Assembly: GCF_014202905.1 (NCBI RefSeq)
Contig: NZ_JACHHY010000024.1
Span: 1 to 55,048 of the forward strand
Direction of reading: 5' to 3'
DNA length: 55,048 bases
From: Chitinivorax tropicus
GTDB taxonomy: Bacteria; Pseudomonadota; Gammaproteobacteria; Burkholderiales; SCOH01
In this document: piece after piece, positions 37,120 through 44,436 of the stretch
How the letters are laid out: every line of letters starts with the position of its first letter
How positions within the stretch are numbered: the first letter of the stretch is position 1
Made by a program: the position numbers and the translations under genes
The notes under the pieces: generated by a model
The model's input: the letters and a program-made list of their open reading frames with translations, nothing else
The model's database searches: none
Told to the model about the DNA's origin: nothing

Positions 37120-37848
37120 ATGAGCCTGACCGAGAAATTACCCAAAATCGAAGATCCGGGCGTGCTTGCGCAAAGTTATCGTGCGCGGGAATCATGGCGC
37201 GTGTTTGAAATCATGGCCGAATTTGTCGAGGCCACTGAGCGTCTGCAGGCGATCCAGCCTGCTGTGAGCATTTTCGGTAGCGCCCGCACCCCGCGAGACC
37301 ATCCATATTACAAGCTCACCGAGGAAATCGCACGCTTGCTGTCAGATGCCGGCTTTTCCGTCATCTCCGGCGGTGGGCCCGGTATCATGGAGGCCGCCAA
37401 TAAAGGGGCGTATTATGGCAAGAGCCCGTCTGTCGGTTTGAATATCCAGCTACCGCACGAGCAGCACGCGAATCCGTATCAAGATGTCTCGCAGACCTTC
37501 CGCCACTTTTTCGCGCGCAAGGTCATGTTCGTCAAGAACGCCACCGCCTATGTAGTGATGCCGGGTGGGTTTGGCACGCTCGATGAGCTGACCGAGGCCC
37601 TGACGCTGATCCAGACCGGTAAGTCGCGCAAGATGCCGATCATTCTGGTGGGTAGCGCTTTCTGGGGGGGGCTGGTGGACTGGTTCCGTGACCGGCTGGC
37701 GGGCGAGGGTATGATCAATCCAGATGATATGGATCTGATCCAGGTGATTGATGAGCCGGTTGCGGTCATCGATGCCATCTTCAAATTTTACGAGACCCGT
37801 GGCTTCGACATGTCGCCTACTGAGCGCGAAATGCAGTTCAGCCTCTGA
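37120..37848 (+). CDS. TIGR00730/LOG-family protein (nucleoside-monophosphate phosphoribohydrolase-like)
   Basis: A 242-residue Rossmann-fold protein of the LOG family. Signatures: SIFGSARTPRDHPYY, ISGGGPGIMEAANKGAYYG and the PGGxGTxxE motif VMPGGFGTLDELTEAL with its catalytic Glu. Family members hydrolyse AMP or cytokinin nucleotides to base plus ribose 5-phosphate. The start at 37120 follows a purine-rich GAAGAAG stretch; the long upstream frame is antisense to polA. It is followed after 19 bases by the DUF2782 gene. Confidence 0.9.
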   Translation: MSLTEKLPKIEDPGVLAQSYRARESWRVFEIMAEFVEATERLQAIQPAVSIFGSARTPRDHPYYKLTEEIARLLSDAGFSVISGGGPGIMEAANKGAYYGKSPSVGLNIQLPHEQHANPYQDVSQTFRHFFARKVMFVKNATAYVVMPGGFGTLDELTEALTLIQTGKSRKMPIILVGSAFWGGLVDWFRDRLAGEGMINPDDMDLIQVIDEPVAVIDAIFKFYETRGFDMSPTEREMQFSL

Positions 37849-37867
37849 TCTGGAGTGTGGAAAGCGA

Positions 37868-38197
37868 ATGAAACGTCTGACGTTAGTATTGATGTTGGCG
37901 GGAGCCGCTACGGCCCTGGCTGCACCGCCCAAGGATACTTCGGTACCGCCCCCCCCGCCCATGCCTGAGAAGACCAAGGAGGATCGTGCTCAAGCCGAGC
38001 CGCAGGTGACGGTGATTGAAAAGGCGGATGAAACCATTGCGGAATATCGCATGAACGGCAAGCTCTACATGATCAAAGTGACGCCACGCAATGGGCTTCC
38101 CTATTACTTGATCGATGAAAGCGGTGCAGGCCAGATGGTGCGGCGTGAGGGTGAGCCTGCCCTCAAGCCACCGATGTGGGTGCTGTTCACTTTCTGA
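37868..38197 (+). CDS. DUF2782 family exported small protein
   Basis: A 109-residue protein: signal peptide (MKRLTLVLMLAGAATALA), a Pro-rich linker, then the DUF2782 core (PQVTVIEKADETIAEYRMNG, YMIKVTPRNGLPYYLID). DUF2782 genes commonly stand beside polA in beta- and gammaproteobacteria; function unknown. GGAAAG upstream fits ATG 37868. Its last 94 bases overlap, in antisense, the end of the next minus-strand frame. Confidence 0.9.
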   Translation: MKRLTLVLMLAGAATALAAPPKDTSVPPPPPMPEKTKEDRAQAEPQVTVIEKADETIAEYRMNGKLYMIKVTPRNGLPYYLIDESGAGQMVRREGEPALKPPMWVLFTF

Positions 38198-38589
38198 TCC
38201 GGTGCCAGGATGGTCTGCAGATCGACGCGGAAGGTCAAAGGGGTGCCGGTGATCTCGAATACTGCGGTCATGCCGTTTGGCGCATAGCGCAAGGGGGGGC
38301 CTGCCTGTTCGTCGCCCCACACGGCATTGACCACGGGGCGTATCCAGTCGTGGACGTCCAGTTGCAGGTCGCCACCGGCCACCGCTTCCAGGTCGATCGT
38401 CCGGTGTTGGCCGTACAGGATATTGCCACTTTGGCCTGCCTTGGCTTGCACGCCATCATACAAGCGCTGGATCTGGAAACGACAGACCAGGCTGCCACGG
38501 TTGATGCAGACGATATGCTGCACAAAATTCAGGTTGGTGTTGTCGATCATGAGCATGGGAGGTATCCCGTGTGGTGGGCCGTTGGCCAT
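38104..38589 (-). CDS. Small beta-rich protein of unknown function (kinase/FHA locus)
   Basis: A 161-codon frame; the first 120 or so residues look coherent: NTNLNFVQHIVCINRGSLVC, GQSGNILYGQHRTIDLEAVA, LDVHDWIRPVVNAVW and AVFEITGTPLTFRVDLQTIL. Alternating hydrophobic strands suggest a single beta-sandwich. No family is recognised with confidence. The last 31 codons are antisense to the DUF2782 gene and look unlike the rest, as though the native stop was lost. Starts at ATG 38589, 38556 or 38550 are possible. It lies 28 bases downstream of the next gene, probably on the same sigma54 transcript. Confidence 0.55.
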   Translation of the reverse strand: MANGPPHGIPPMLMIDNTNLNFVQHIVCINRGSLVCRFQIQRLYDGVQAKAGQSGNILYGQHRTIDLEAVAGGDLQLDVHDWIRPVVNAVWGDEQAGPPLRYAPNGMTAVFEITGTPLTFRVDLQTILAPDQKVNSTHIGGLRAGSPSRRTIWPAPLSSIK

Positions 38590-38617
38590 TTAGGCAGGCG
38601 GGCTGCCGGGTTTATTG

Positions 38618-39097
38618 TCAATGCAGGACAGCGTGTGGGTTGCTCAAGGTGAGCCCGACGATCTGTTCCAGATCACCCCAATCCATCCCGTCATCGATGT
38701 CTTCGCAGCAAAGCAGGTGCACCATACTGTCTTCCAGCTCATCCATGAGCTGGCGTAGCTCAATATGCCAATCGCTCTTCAAGCGGGCGTAGCAATGGGT
38801 CTGCAGGTTGATCAACATACATGGCACTTTGTCGTCCCCCTCCAGATGCAGGTTGGGGCCTCCTTCATAGGTTTTGACGAGCCCCTTGCCAGACAGGCTG
38901 GCCAAACCGATGAAAATACGGCTGATGGATTCGATGTCTTGTGGATTCAGGCGGATGGCGTGCAGCGCATTGATGGCGGCACTGATGGGCAGCAGGCAGC
39001 CCGGTTCGCCCCAGTACACCACCTCGCTGTGGTTGGGTGGCGTGAAGCGTTCGTCGTCCTGACGTTCCCCATGGCATAACAATATATAGCTTCCCAT
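38618..39097 (-). CDS. Small protein with adhesin-Stv-like N-terminus (kinase/FHA locus)
   Basis: A 159-residue protein beginning MGSYILLCHGERQDDERFTP, then VVYWGEPGCLLPISAAINAL, a mid-region YEGGPNLHLEGDDKVPCMLI and an acidic C-terminal part with several Cys (VHLLCCEDIDDGMDW). The opening HG motif followed by a PP...V-Y-W-GEPG block recalls the putative adhesin Stv domain found in effector-like proteins; this is a weak resemblance. AAGGA six bases before ATG 39097 sets the start. It is first behind a strong sigma54 promoter. Confidence 0.65.
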   Translation of the reverse strand: MGSYILLCHGERQDDERFTPPNHSEVVYWGEPGCLLPISAAINALHAIRLNPQDIESISRIFIGLASLSGKGLVKTYEGGPNLHLEGDDKVPCMLINLQTHCYARLKSDWHIELRQLMDELEDSMVHLLCCEDIDDGMDWGDLEQIVGLTLSNPHAVLH

Positions 39098-39118
39098 GAT
39101 CGTTTCCTTCATTCGGTC

Positions 39119-39166
39119 GAAACCGGTATGGCATCTGTACAGGTGGGTACCGGGCTGACCGGTTTC
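39119..39166. repeat. Long inverted repeat in the leader of the Stv-like gene
   Basis: GAAACCGGT (39119-39127) and ACCGGTTTC (39158-39166) are exact inverses 30 bases apart, inside the 5' untranslated region implied by the sigma54 promoter. They could be an RNA stem or a two-part protein site. Confidence 0.55.
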
Positions 39167-39221
39167 GGGTATGGGCGTGGGGCCGTCCAGTTACAACGCC
39201 TCAAGCAGATGACTTGCCTTA

Positions 39222-39237
39222 TTCAAGTTTCGTGCCA
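39222..39237 (-). promoter_or_regulatory. Sigma54 promoter of the Stv-like operon
   Basis: On the minus strand TGGCACGAAACTTGAA matches 11 of 12 fixed positions of TGGCACGNNNNTTGCW; the one deviation is A for C at -12. The start point would be near 39211, 114 bases before ATG 39097. It reads away from the sigma54-activator gene next door. Confidence 0.8.
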
Positions 39238-39279
39238 GCATGAATCCCCTTGAAAACTACGCTTTCAGGCAGGTTGGTG

Positions 39280-39327
39280 TGTCAAATTGACATACAACTC
39301 TGTCGGTTTTACACATCGGTTGTAAAA
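39280..39327 (+). promoter_or_regulatory. Promoter with two palindromes before the FHA-activator gene
   Basis: TTGACA (39287-39292) with a weak TACACA 17 bases on gives a possible sigma70 promoter. The -35 box is half of a 13-base palindrome (TGTCAA-A-TTGACA, 39280-39292), and TTTTACA/TGTAAAA (39307-39327) flanks the -10 box. A partial sigma54 match, TGGCAAG at 39334, follows. This points to tight control of the activator gene. Confidence 0.5.
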
Positions 39328-39376
39328 TCCCGGTGGCAAGTTTCTTTTTTTACCCTGCCAGCAGAAAGCCCATGCC

Positions 39377-40930
39377 GTGATCGAGCCCGATAACGACAGC
39401 ACCCTGACCTCACCCTTACTCAACCTCGCCAATCGAGGCGGATATCTGTTTGGCGTAACAGTGTTATGGCACCCGGATTCGGCCATGGTCGGGGCGCAGT
39501 GGGTTGCGCCTGCCGATATGGGGCAAATCACCCTCAACCGATTCTCGCCGCTCTTTCTGCCGCCAGACCAACTGACGCCATTACCGATTGGGCATCAGGC
39601 TGTCAGTCGGGTGCCGATCATGCTGTTGCTCAATATCTCCGGCGGGTTGCAGATCGTGCCGCCAGAAAGCCGGATGCTGGTCGAGTTGAATGGTGTGGCC
39701 ATGTCTGGCCCAATGGAGCTGACTGCCGACCAGTTGGGGCGTGGCGTGGTGTTGGGGTTGGGCGGGCTGGTGCTGCTTTGTCTGCATCGGGTGGCCACCC
39801 TGCCCAGACGAGGGCTGGCAAGTGAGTTGATCGGTGTCGGCAGTGCCATGACACGGGTGAGAGAGTTGGTCGCGCAGGCTGCGTCTACAGATCTGCCGGT
39901 TTTATTGCTGGGTGAGACCGGATCAGGCAAGGAAGTGGCGGCGAGAGCCATTCATCGCTTGAGTAAGCGACGGGATAAGCCGCTGGTGAGCGTCAATATG
40001 GCCACACTTGGGGAGTCGCTGGCGGCTGCCGATCTGTTTGGGGTGACCAAGGGCGCCTACACCGGCGCACAATCGCAGCGGCCAGGTTTCTTTGCTGAGG
40101 CCGGCGAGGGCACTTTGTTTCTGGATGAGATCGGGGACACCCCCAGCACGGTTCAGCCCATGTTGCTACGTGTGCTGGAAACCAATGAATATCGACCTTT
40201 GGGCGCCACTCGTAATGAAATCAGCCAGGCTAGGCTGATTGCGGCGACCGACCGCCGCCTGGGGCCTGACTCTTTCAACCAGCCGTTGTTACGGCGACTG
40301 GAGGCGCTGGTGGTGCACATTCCGCCTTTACGCGCTCGCCGTGAAGACATCGGTGTGCTGATCGGCCACCTGCAGCAACAGTGGCTGGCCAAGACGGGCG
40401 TGTCGGCCCAGCTGCCGTTCAGCTTCATCACCGAGCTGTGCTGTTACGATTGGCCTGGCAACGTGCGACAACTCGCGCATGTGCTGCAGAATGCCGTGCT
40501 GACCTGCCAGCGTGGCGAGTGGCCGACGTTGGCGAATCTGGTGGGGGAGGCGGATCGCTGGTATCCAGCCCATTTGGCCTTGACAGCCACCGCCACGCCA
40601 GCGCCACCTCATCAGCCCTCGCCCGTAGCCATGGCGGTACCCAAGGTACGCCAAGCCCCTTCCGCGTTGACCGAACAACAGGTAGTGGCTGCGCTTGAGC
40701 AAGCCGGATGGCGAATCCGGGCGGCGGCTTCGTTGCTGGGGATATCCCGGCCTTCGTTGTACGCCCTGATCGAGATCAACACGTTGATCCGCCAGCCCGA
40801 TGCTTTGTCTATCGACGAGCTACAGGCTGCCCTGCTGGCCTCGGATGGCGATATCGATCAGTGCGCTGCCTGTCTCAAGACACCACGGGAAGCCTTGCGC
40901 CGTCATCTGAAAGCGCAAGGCTTGCTGTAG
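39377..40930 (+). CDS. Sigma54-dependent activator with FHA-like N-terminal domain
   Basis: The protein has 517 residues. The N-terminal region (about 20-140) has the FHA-type ending seen in such regulators (LVELNGVAMSGPMELTADQL, GVVLGLGGLVLLCLHRV). FHA domains bind phosphothreonine. The AAA+ domain (about 150-390) has Walker A GETGSGKE (179-186), sigma54 loop GAYTGA (226-231, Tyr for the usual Phe), Walker B GTLFLDEIGD and arginine-finger region with LLRRLEAL. A Fis-type helix-turn-helix near 445-470 reads RIRAAASLLGISRPSLYALI. There is no receiver domain, so a Ser/Thr kinase rather than a histidine kinase should be the input. GTG 39377 is the start; its ribosome site is weak. Confidence 0.9.
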   Translation: MIEPDNDSTLTSPLLNLANRGGYLFGVTVLWHPDSAMVGAQWVAPADMGQITLNRFSPLFLPPDQLTPLPIGHQAVSRVPIMLLLNISGGLQIVPPESRMLVELNGVAMSGPMELTADQLGRGVVLGLGGLVLLCLHRVATLPRRGLASELIGVGSAMTRVRELVAQAASTDLPVLLLGETGSGKEVAARAIHRLSKRRDKPLVSVNMATLGESLAAADLFGVTKGAYTGAQSQRPGFFAEAGEGTLFLDEIGDTPSTVQPMLLRVLETNEYRPLGATRNEISQARLIAATDRRLGPDSFNQPLLRRLEALVVHIPPLRARREDIGVLIGHLQQQWLAKTGVSAQLPFSFITELCCYDWPGNVRQLAHVLQNAVLTCQRGEWPTLANLVGEADRWYPAHLALTATATPAPPHQPSPVAMAVPKVRQAPSALTEQQVVAALEQAGWRIRAAASLLGISRPSLYALIEINTLIRQPDALSIDELQAALLASDGDIDQCAACLKTPREALRRHLKAQGLL

Positions 40931-40985
40931 CGCTCAGTGGCGCTGGCCCAGTCACCCTGAAACCGTGTTCCAGCACTGGGTTGGG

Positions 40986-41597
40986 TCAACGGTGGGTGCC
41001 GTTCCCGACTTCACTTTCCGGGTCAAACGCAAAGGAGCGCACTTCGCTGAATGTGTGCACTTGGCCATTGATCAGCGCGGTTCGGGTGATTTCCACATTC
41101 AGGACGAAGGACAGCTCCCAGAAGCCAACCTTGTCGGTGATCTGCAGTTGTTGGAGGTAGCTTTTTTCCACCTCCAGATAGATGCCGCCATCATCATCTT
41201 GCCAGTTGTAGCTGGTCTGCCACTCCTGTTCGTTGGTATCCAGTAACAAAATCGAGTTGCTGTTAGCAAGCATCGATGGATTCTGGGAAATGATGTCGCC
41301 GTCGTTATCCTTATATGGGCCCTTCGGGGTGGATATCAGCCCGGCTTGCAGGATGCGGAAATCGAATGATTTGAGCTGGTGTGGCTGCCCATCGAAGAAA
41401 TAGGTCTGGAAGCAACCGCCGGTGATCGTGAAATTGAGGATCTCATTTTCATGCAATTTCAGCAGGCCTGCGGAACGCCCACGTGTCCGCAGCGCATCGC
41501 GGTGATCTGCCGAGGTGACGCGCCAGATGAGATTCTGCGAGTTTTGGTTGATATCGAAGGAGACAGCGAACAGTGCAGGTTTTTTTGAAATGCCCAT
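40986..41597 (-). CDS. Beta-rich protein, possibly AidA/PixA-like (kinase/FHA locus)
   Basis: A 203-residue protein without signal peptide: ALFAVSFDINQNSQNLIWRV, LLKLHENEILNFTITGGCFQ, SILLLDTNEQEWQTSYNWQD, FWELSFVLNVEITR and an ending SFAFDPESEVGNG. The length, strand pattern and closing F-x-FDP block recall the AidA/PixA inclusion-body proteins, but the similarity is faint. ATG 41597 follows the kinase stop by only 2 bases, so it is surely co-transcribed with the kinase. Confidence 0.6.
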   Translation of the reverse strand: MGISKKPALFAVSFDINQNSQNLIWRVTSADHRDALRTRGRSAGLLKLHENEILNFTITGGCFQTYFFDGQPHQLKSFDFRILQAGLISTPKGPYKDNDGDIISQNPSMLANSNSILLLDTNEQEWQTSYNWQDDDGGIYLEVEKSYLQQLQITDKVGFWELSFVLNVEITRTALINGQVHTFSEVRSFAFDPESEVGNGTHR

Positions 41598-41599
41598 GG

Positions 41600-43771
41600 T
41601 TATCTTTCAGTTGATATTTGTTGATAATGGTGGTCACGGCGTAACTCAACCAGATCCGGTTCGGTTTCGATCAGGGCCTCTGGGTAGCCAAATTGCTTGG
41701 CTTTGATCAACGCATCAATGGCCGCTTGTCGCTGCCCTAGCAATTCATATGCCAGCGCTGCCCGGAAGTGCACATCCGGATTGTTGGGTGCCTTGGCCAG
41801 TGATTGCACGATCTTTGGAATGGCTTGCGTTGCCAATTGCTGTCTGGCTTCATACAGGCCGGCTCTGGACAACAAAGTGATGTCATCCGGTGACCGGCGC
41901 AACAAGGGCTCGATCAATCTGCTGGCTTTGGCATAGGCTTTTTGGGCGTCATGCTCTCTGCCTGGCACCCAGCGCAGCGCATCTGCCAGGTTGGCCCAGC
42001 GCAGATAATCTTTGGGGTTGCCTTTGCTGCTGGAGACTGCCCGCTCGAAGGCTTCAGCAGCGCCCAGGTAGTCGCCCTTGGCATACAGTGCCGTACCCAG
42101 GTTGCTATAAAGTCTGCCGCTGGGGCGAATCTGCAAACCCCTCTGCAATACGCTCAGCGCCTCATCCAGCCGGTTTTGCCTGAGCAATGCGGCATTCAGA
42201 TTGGCATAGGCATAGACTGCATCGGGCTGCACCTGAATGCTCTGCCGGAATGCGGCCTCAGCGGCAGCGTAATTGGCCTGTCTGTAGTGCCAGGTGCCTA
42301 GCAGGTCGATAAAGAGCCGATCCTGTGGATATCGGCGCAATGCCTCATCCAGCACGGCTTTGGCCTCGATATACCGTTCCAGGCTGATCAGACGGTTGAT
42401 CTTGGCGTCCAGCGCCTGTGGATTATATGGGTCGAGCTTCAAGGCTAGATCCAGAGCGGCCAGGGCCGCCTCATGCTGGCCGTGGAACCCCAGCACCCTT
42501 GCCTGGGCTACATGGGCCAGTGCCAATTGATCATCCTGTTGCAGCGCCAGCTTGGCGCTGACCTCCGCCTGCTTCAACCAAGTCTCATCCATGCTGTCCC
42601 CAGCGTAGCGCAGGCTATAGGCCAGCGATAACCAGGCGGCTGCGGCGGCATGGTGGGGGAGTGCCTGCAGGACGGCTTTGAAATGGATGATCGCTTCATC
42701 CAGCGCGCCATCCCGATCAAACCGCTGCATGGCTTTTTCCCCCCGCTCAAGGTGGGTGGCGGTGGTCAGCTGAGTTTCGGTGGGCGTCGAGGTAGCCTGG
42801 GCCAGCCACCAGATCCCCCCGCCGCCAGCCGCCAGTGCGCCGGATACCGCCAGGATGGCTGCAACCCGCTTCCAGGTGAGCCGGAAGGTTCCGGTTGGCT
42901 TGGCTGGGGGCGGGTCGATGTGATCCAGGGTCACGGCTTGATCAGTGATCCGCTGGCGGATTGCGGCCATGCTGCCAGGCCGGGCGGCTGGGTCGCGTGC
43001 TGTCATGGCGCGAATCAATGACACTACCCATGGTGCCAGATCTGCTGGCAAAGGCCAGCCGGTGGTATCACCATGGATGCGGGCCGAGGCCAATGCGAAG
43101 CCATTCAGAGCTGCATCGGGGCGGGTGCCGGTGACCAATTCATAAAGCACCAGACCCAGGGCGAAGATATCACTGCCAGCATGAGCACGTTGCCCAAGCA
43201 GTTGTTCCGGGGCCATATAGGCCGGGGTGCCAATCGGGGATTGGGTATAGTTGGTCTGGGTCTGTAGTGGGTCGGTCTGGTGGGCGATGCCGAAATCCAG
43301 AATCCGAATGGAGCCATTGGGCTCCTGCATCAAATTCGAAGGCTTGATATCACCGTGCACCAGCCCTGTCTGATGGGCCTCTGCCATCGCATCGGCAACC
43401 TCATCGATGATCCGCAGAGCTTGATCTGCGCCAATAGGCCCTTGCTCGATCAGCTGCCGCAGCGTCTGCCCTGGAACCCGCTCCATGACGATGGCGGGTA
43501 ATCCTTCCAGCGTGGCAATGGCAAAGATCTTCACAAATGCAGCATGGTGCAGACGAGCCGCCAGCCTCGCCTCGTGCAGCAGCGATTCCGTTTCACCCTG
43601 GCCGCTGGTCTTCAGCAGCTTGACGGCGACCTCGCGTTGCAGCTGGGTGTCCCATGCTACATAGACTTGGCTGTATCCTCCTTCGCCAAGTTTCTCACGT
43701 AACTCATATTGTGCACCCAGGCTGCCAGTGATCAATTTTCCGCTGGCCGTATCGACCGAGTTCTCCAACAT
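41600..43771 (-). CDS. Membrane Ser/Thr protein kinase with TPR repeats
   Basis: The protein has 723 residues. The PknB-type kinase domain (about 22-280) has glycine loop LGEGGYSQVYVAWD, catalytic Lys51 (EVAVKLL), Glu67, catalytic loop VHGDIKPSNLM (HGD instead of HRD, Asp141), DFGIA (Asp159) and APEQ. One membrane helix (about 303-325) follows, then about 390 residues of TPR repeats (335-723; for example AAEAAFRQSIQVQPDAVYAY and GTALYAKGDYLGAAEAFERA) on the far side of the membrane. ATG 43771 with AAGGA upstream is preferred over TTG 43798. The TPR part probably senses a periplasmic partner; the FHA activator is the likely target. Confidence 0.9.
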   Translation of the reverse strand: MLENSVDTASGKLITGSLGAQYELREKLGEGGYSQVYVAWDTQLQREVAVKLLKTSGQGETESLLHEARLAARLHHAAFVKIFAIATLEGLPAIVMERVPGQTLRQLIEQGPIGADQALRIIDEVADAMAEAHQTGLVHGDIKPSNLMQEPNGSIRILDFGIAHQTDPLQTQTNYTQSPIGTPAYMAPEQLLGQRAHAGSDIFALGLVLYELVTGTRPDAALNGFALASARIHGDTTGWPLPADLAPWVVSLIRAMTARDPAARPGSMAAIRQRITDQAVTLDHIDPPPAKPTGTFRLTWKRVAAILAVSGALAAGGGGIWWLAQATSTPTETQLTTATHLERGEKAMQRFDRDGALDEAIIHFKAVLQALPHHAAAAAWLSLAYSLRYAGDSMDETWLKQAEVSAKLALQQDDQLALAHVAQARVLGFHGQHEAALAALDLALKLDPYNPQALDAKINRLISLERYIEAKAVLDEALRRYPQDRLFIDLLGTWHYRQANYAAAEAAFRQSIQVQPDAVYAYANLNAALLRQNRLDEALSVLQRGLQIRPSGRLYSNLGTALYAKGDYLGAAEAFERAVSSSKGNPKDYLRWANLADALRWVPGREHDAQKAYAKASRLIEPLLRRSPDDITLLSRAGLYEARQQLATQAIPKIVQSLAKAPNNPDVHFRAALAYELLGQRQAAIDALIKAKQFGYPEALIETEPDLVELRRDHHYQQISTER

Positions 43772-43778
43772 GCTGTCC

Positions 43779-43967
43779 TTATGCGGGTGACTGACCAATG
43801 ATCGTCACAAGTTCTGCCGGTTCTGCCGGTATGCCTTCAACAGGTTTGTAACCATGATGCGGTACGTTTGCTTCAATGTAAGGCATGTCATCCTGCCTTG
43901 TGGAACAATCTGTGGTGATCATATTGATGCCAGCTGGCCTGGCCAAGCCACTGATTTGACGGACCAT
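43779..43967 (-). CDS. Short peptide gene in front of the kinase (unknown)
   Basis: A frame ends 7 bases before the kinase ATG, so the kinase ribosome site lies just past its TAA. From ATG 43967 it encodes 62 residues, ending VPHHGYKPVEGIPAEPAELV then TIIGQSPA. Starts at 43922 and 43886 (AGGA upstream, 35 residues) are alternatives. If the sigma54-like element at 43979-43994 is the promoter, 43967 is at the transcription start and the shorter forms are likelier. No family is recognised. The tight spacing argues that it is translated. Confidence 0.4.
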   Translation of the reverse strand: MVRQISGLARPAGINMITTDCSTRQDDMPYIEANVPHHGYKPVEGIPAEPAELVTIIGQSPA

Positions 43968-43978
43968 AATGATATAGC

Positions 43979-43994
43979 GGCGTTCGCCGTGCCC
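43979..43994 (-). promoter_or_regulatory. Sigma54-like promoter of the kinase operon
   Basis: On the minus strand GGGCACGGCGAACGCC has GG and GC correctly spaced and GGCACG identical to the -24 box; the -12 side keeps only GC. The start point would be near 43968, directly upstream of the small peptide and kinase genes. Confidence 0.5.
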
Positions 43995-44004
43995 ATCATG
44001 ACCA

Positions 44005-44080
44005 GCCCTGTGCACAGGGCCGGTTCGTGCTTCGTGATGGCGCTTTTTACCAGTCACAGGCACCTCCACAGGGCCTGTGG
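44005..44080. promoter_or_regulatory. Two related palindromes upstream of the kinase operon
   Basis: GCCCTGTGCACAGGGC (44005-44020) and CCACAGGGCCTGTGG (44066-44080) are both perfect palindromes and share the 9-mer CACAGGGCC. They sit about 45 and 105 bases upstream of the sigma54-like start, some 60 bases (about six turns) apart. That arrangement is typical of an activator enhancer. Confidence 0.55.
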
Positions 44081-44436
44081 TGCCGCCAATTATCCCGGGT
44101 GAGCATGGGGGGGCGTCAAGTTTATATTTGGTTAAGGTTATATTTTACAAATGCTTTACATATATTAAGTTCAACGGAACCCGACAAGCAGTATTTGAGC
44201 TTATCACCATTCCAAGCACCTGCCATGTCCGCTGGCGCAGTCGGTGGCCTTGTCGAAGCAGATCTGACGGGCGGCGCGGCAGTATGGTAGCAGTGTTGCC
44301 ACGGCGAAGTGGGCTGAATTGCCTACACTCCTATCATGTATGTGATCGGGAGGGGTGTGATGGCCTGCAACGGGGCAGATGGCAACGAGCAAGGTTTCGC
44401 CTGGAGCAGCTGTGCCAAGCTGGTGTGGAGCGGATC
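44081..44436. other. AT-rich intergenic stretch before comM
   Basis: It separates the kinase operon from comM. 44117-44175 is strikingly A/T-rich (TTTATATTTGG, TTTTACAAATGC, TATATTAAG) and could hold promoters in either direction. The open frame that runs through it upstream of comM has no start or domain and is not taken as coding. Confidence 0.4.

Noticed and set aside
44077-44436. N-terminal extension of comM
   Set aside because: AT-rich, no homology, and GTG 44437 has a good ribosome site at the family start.
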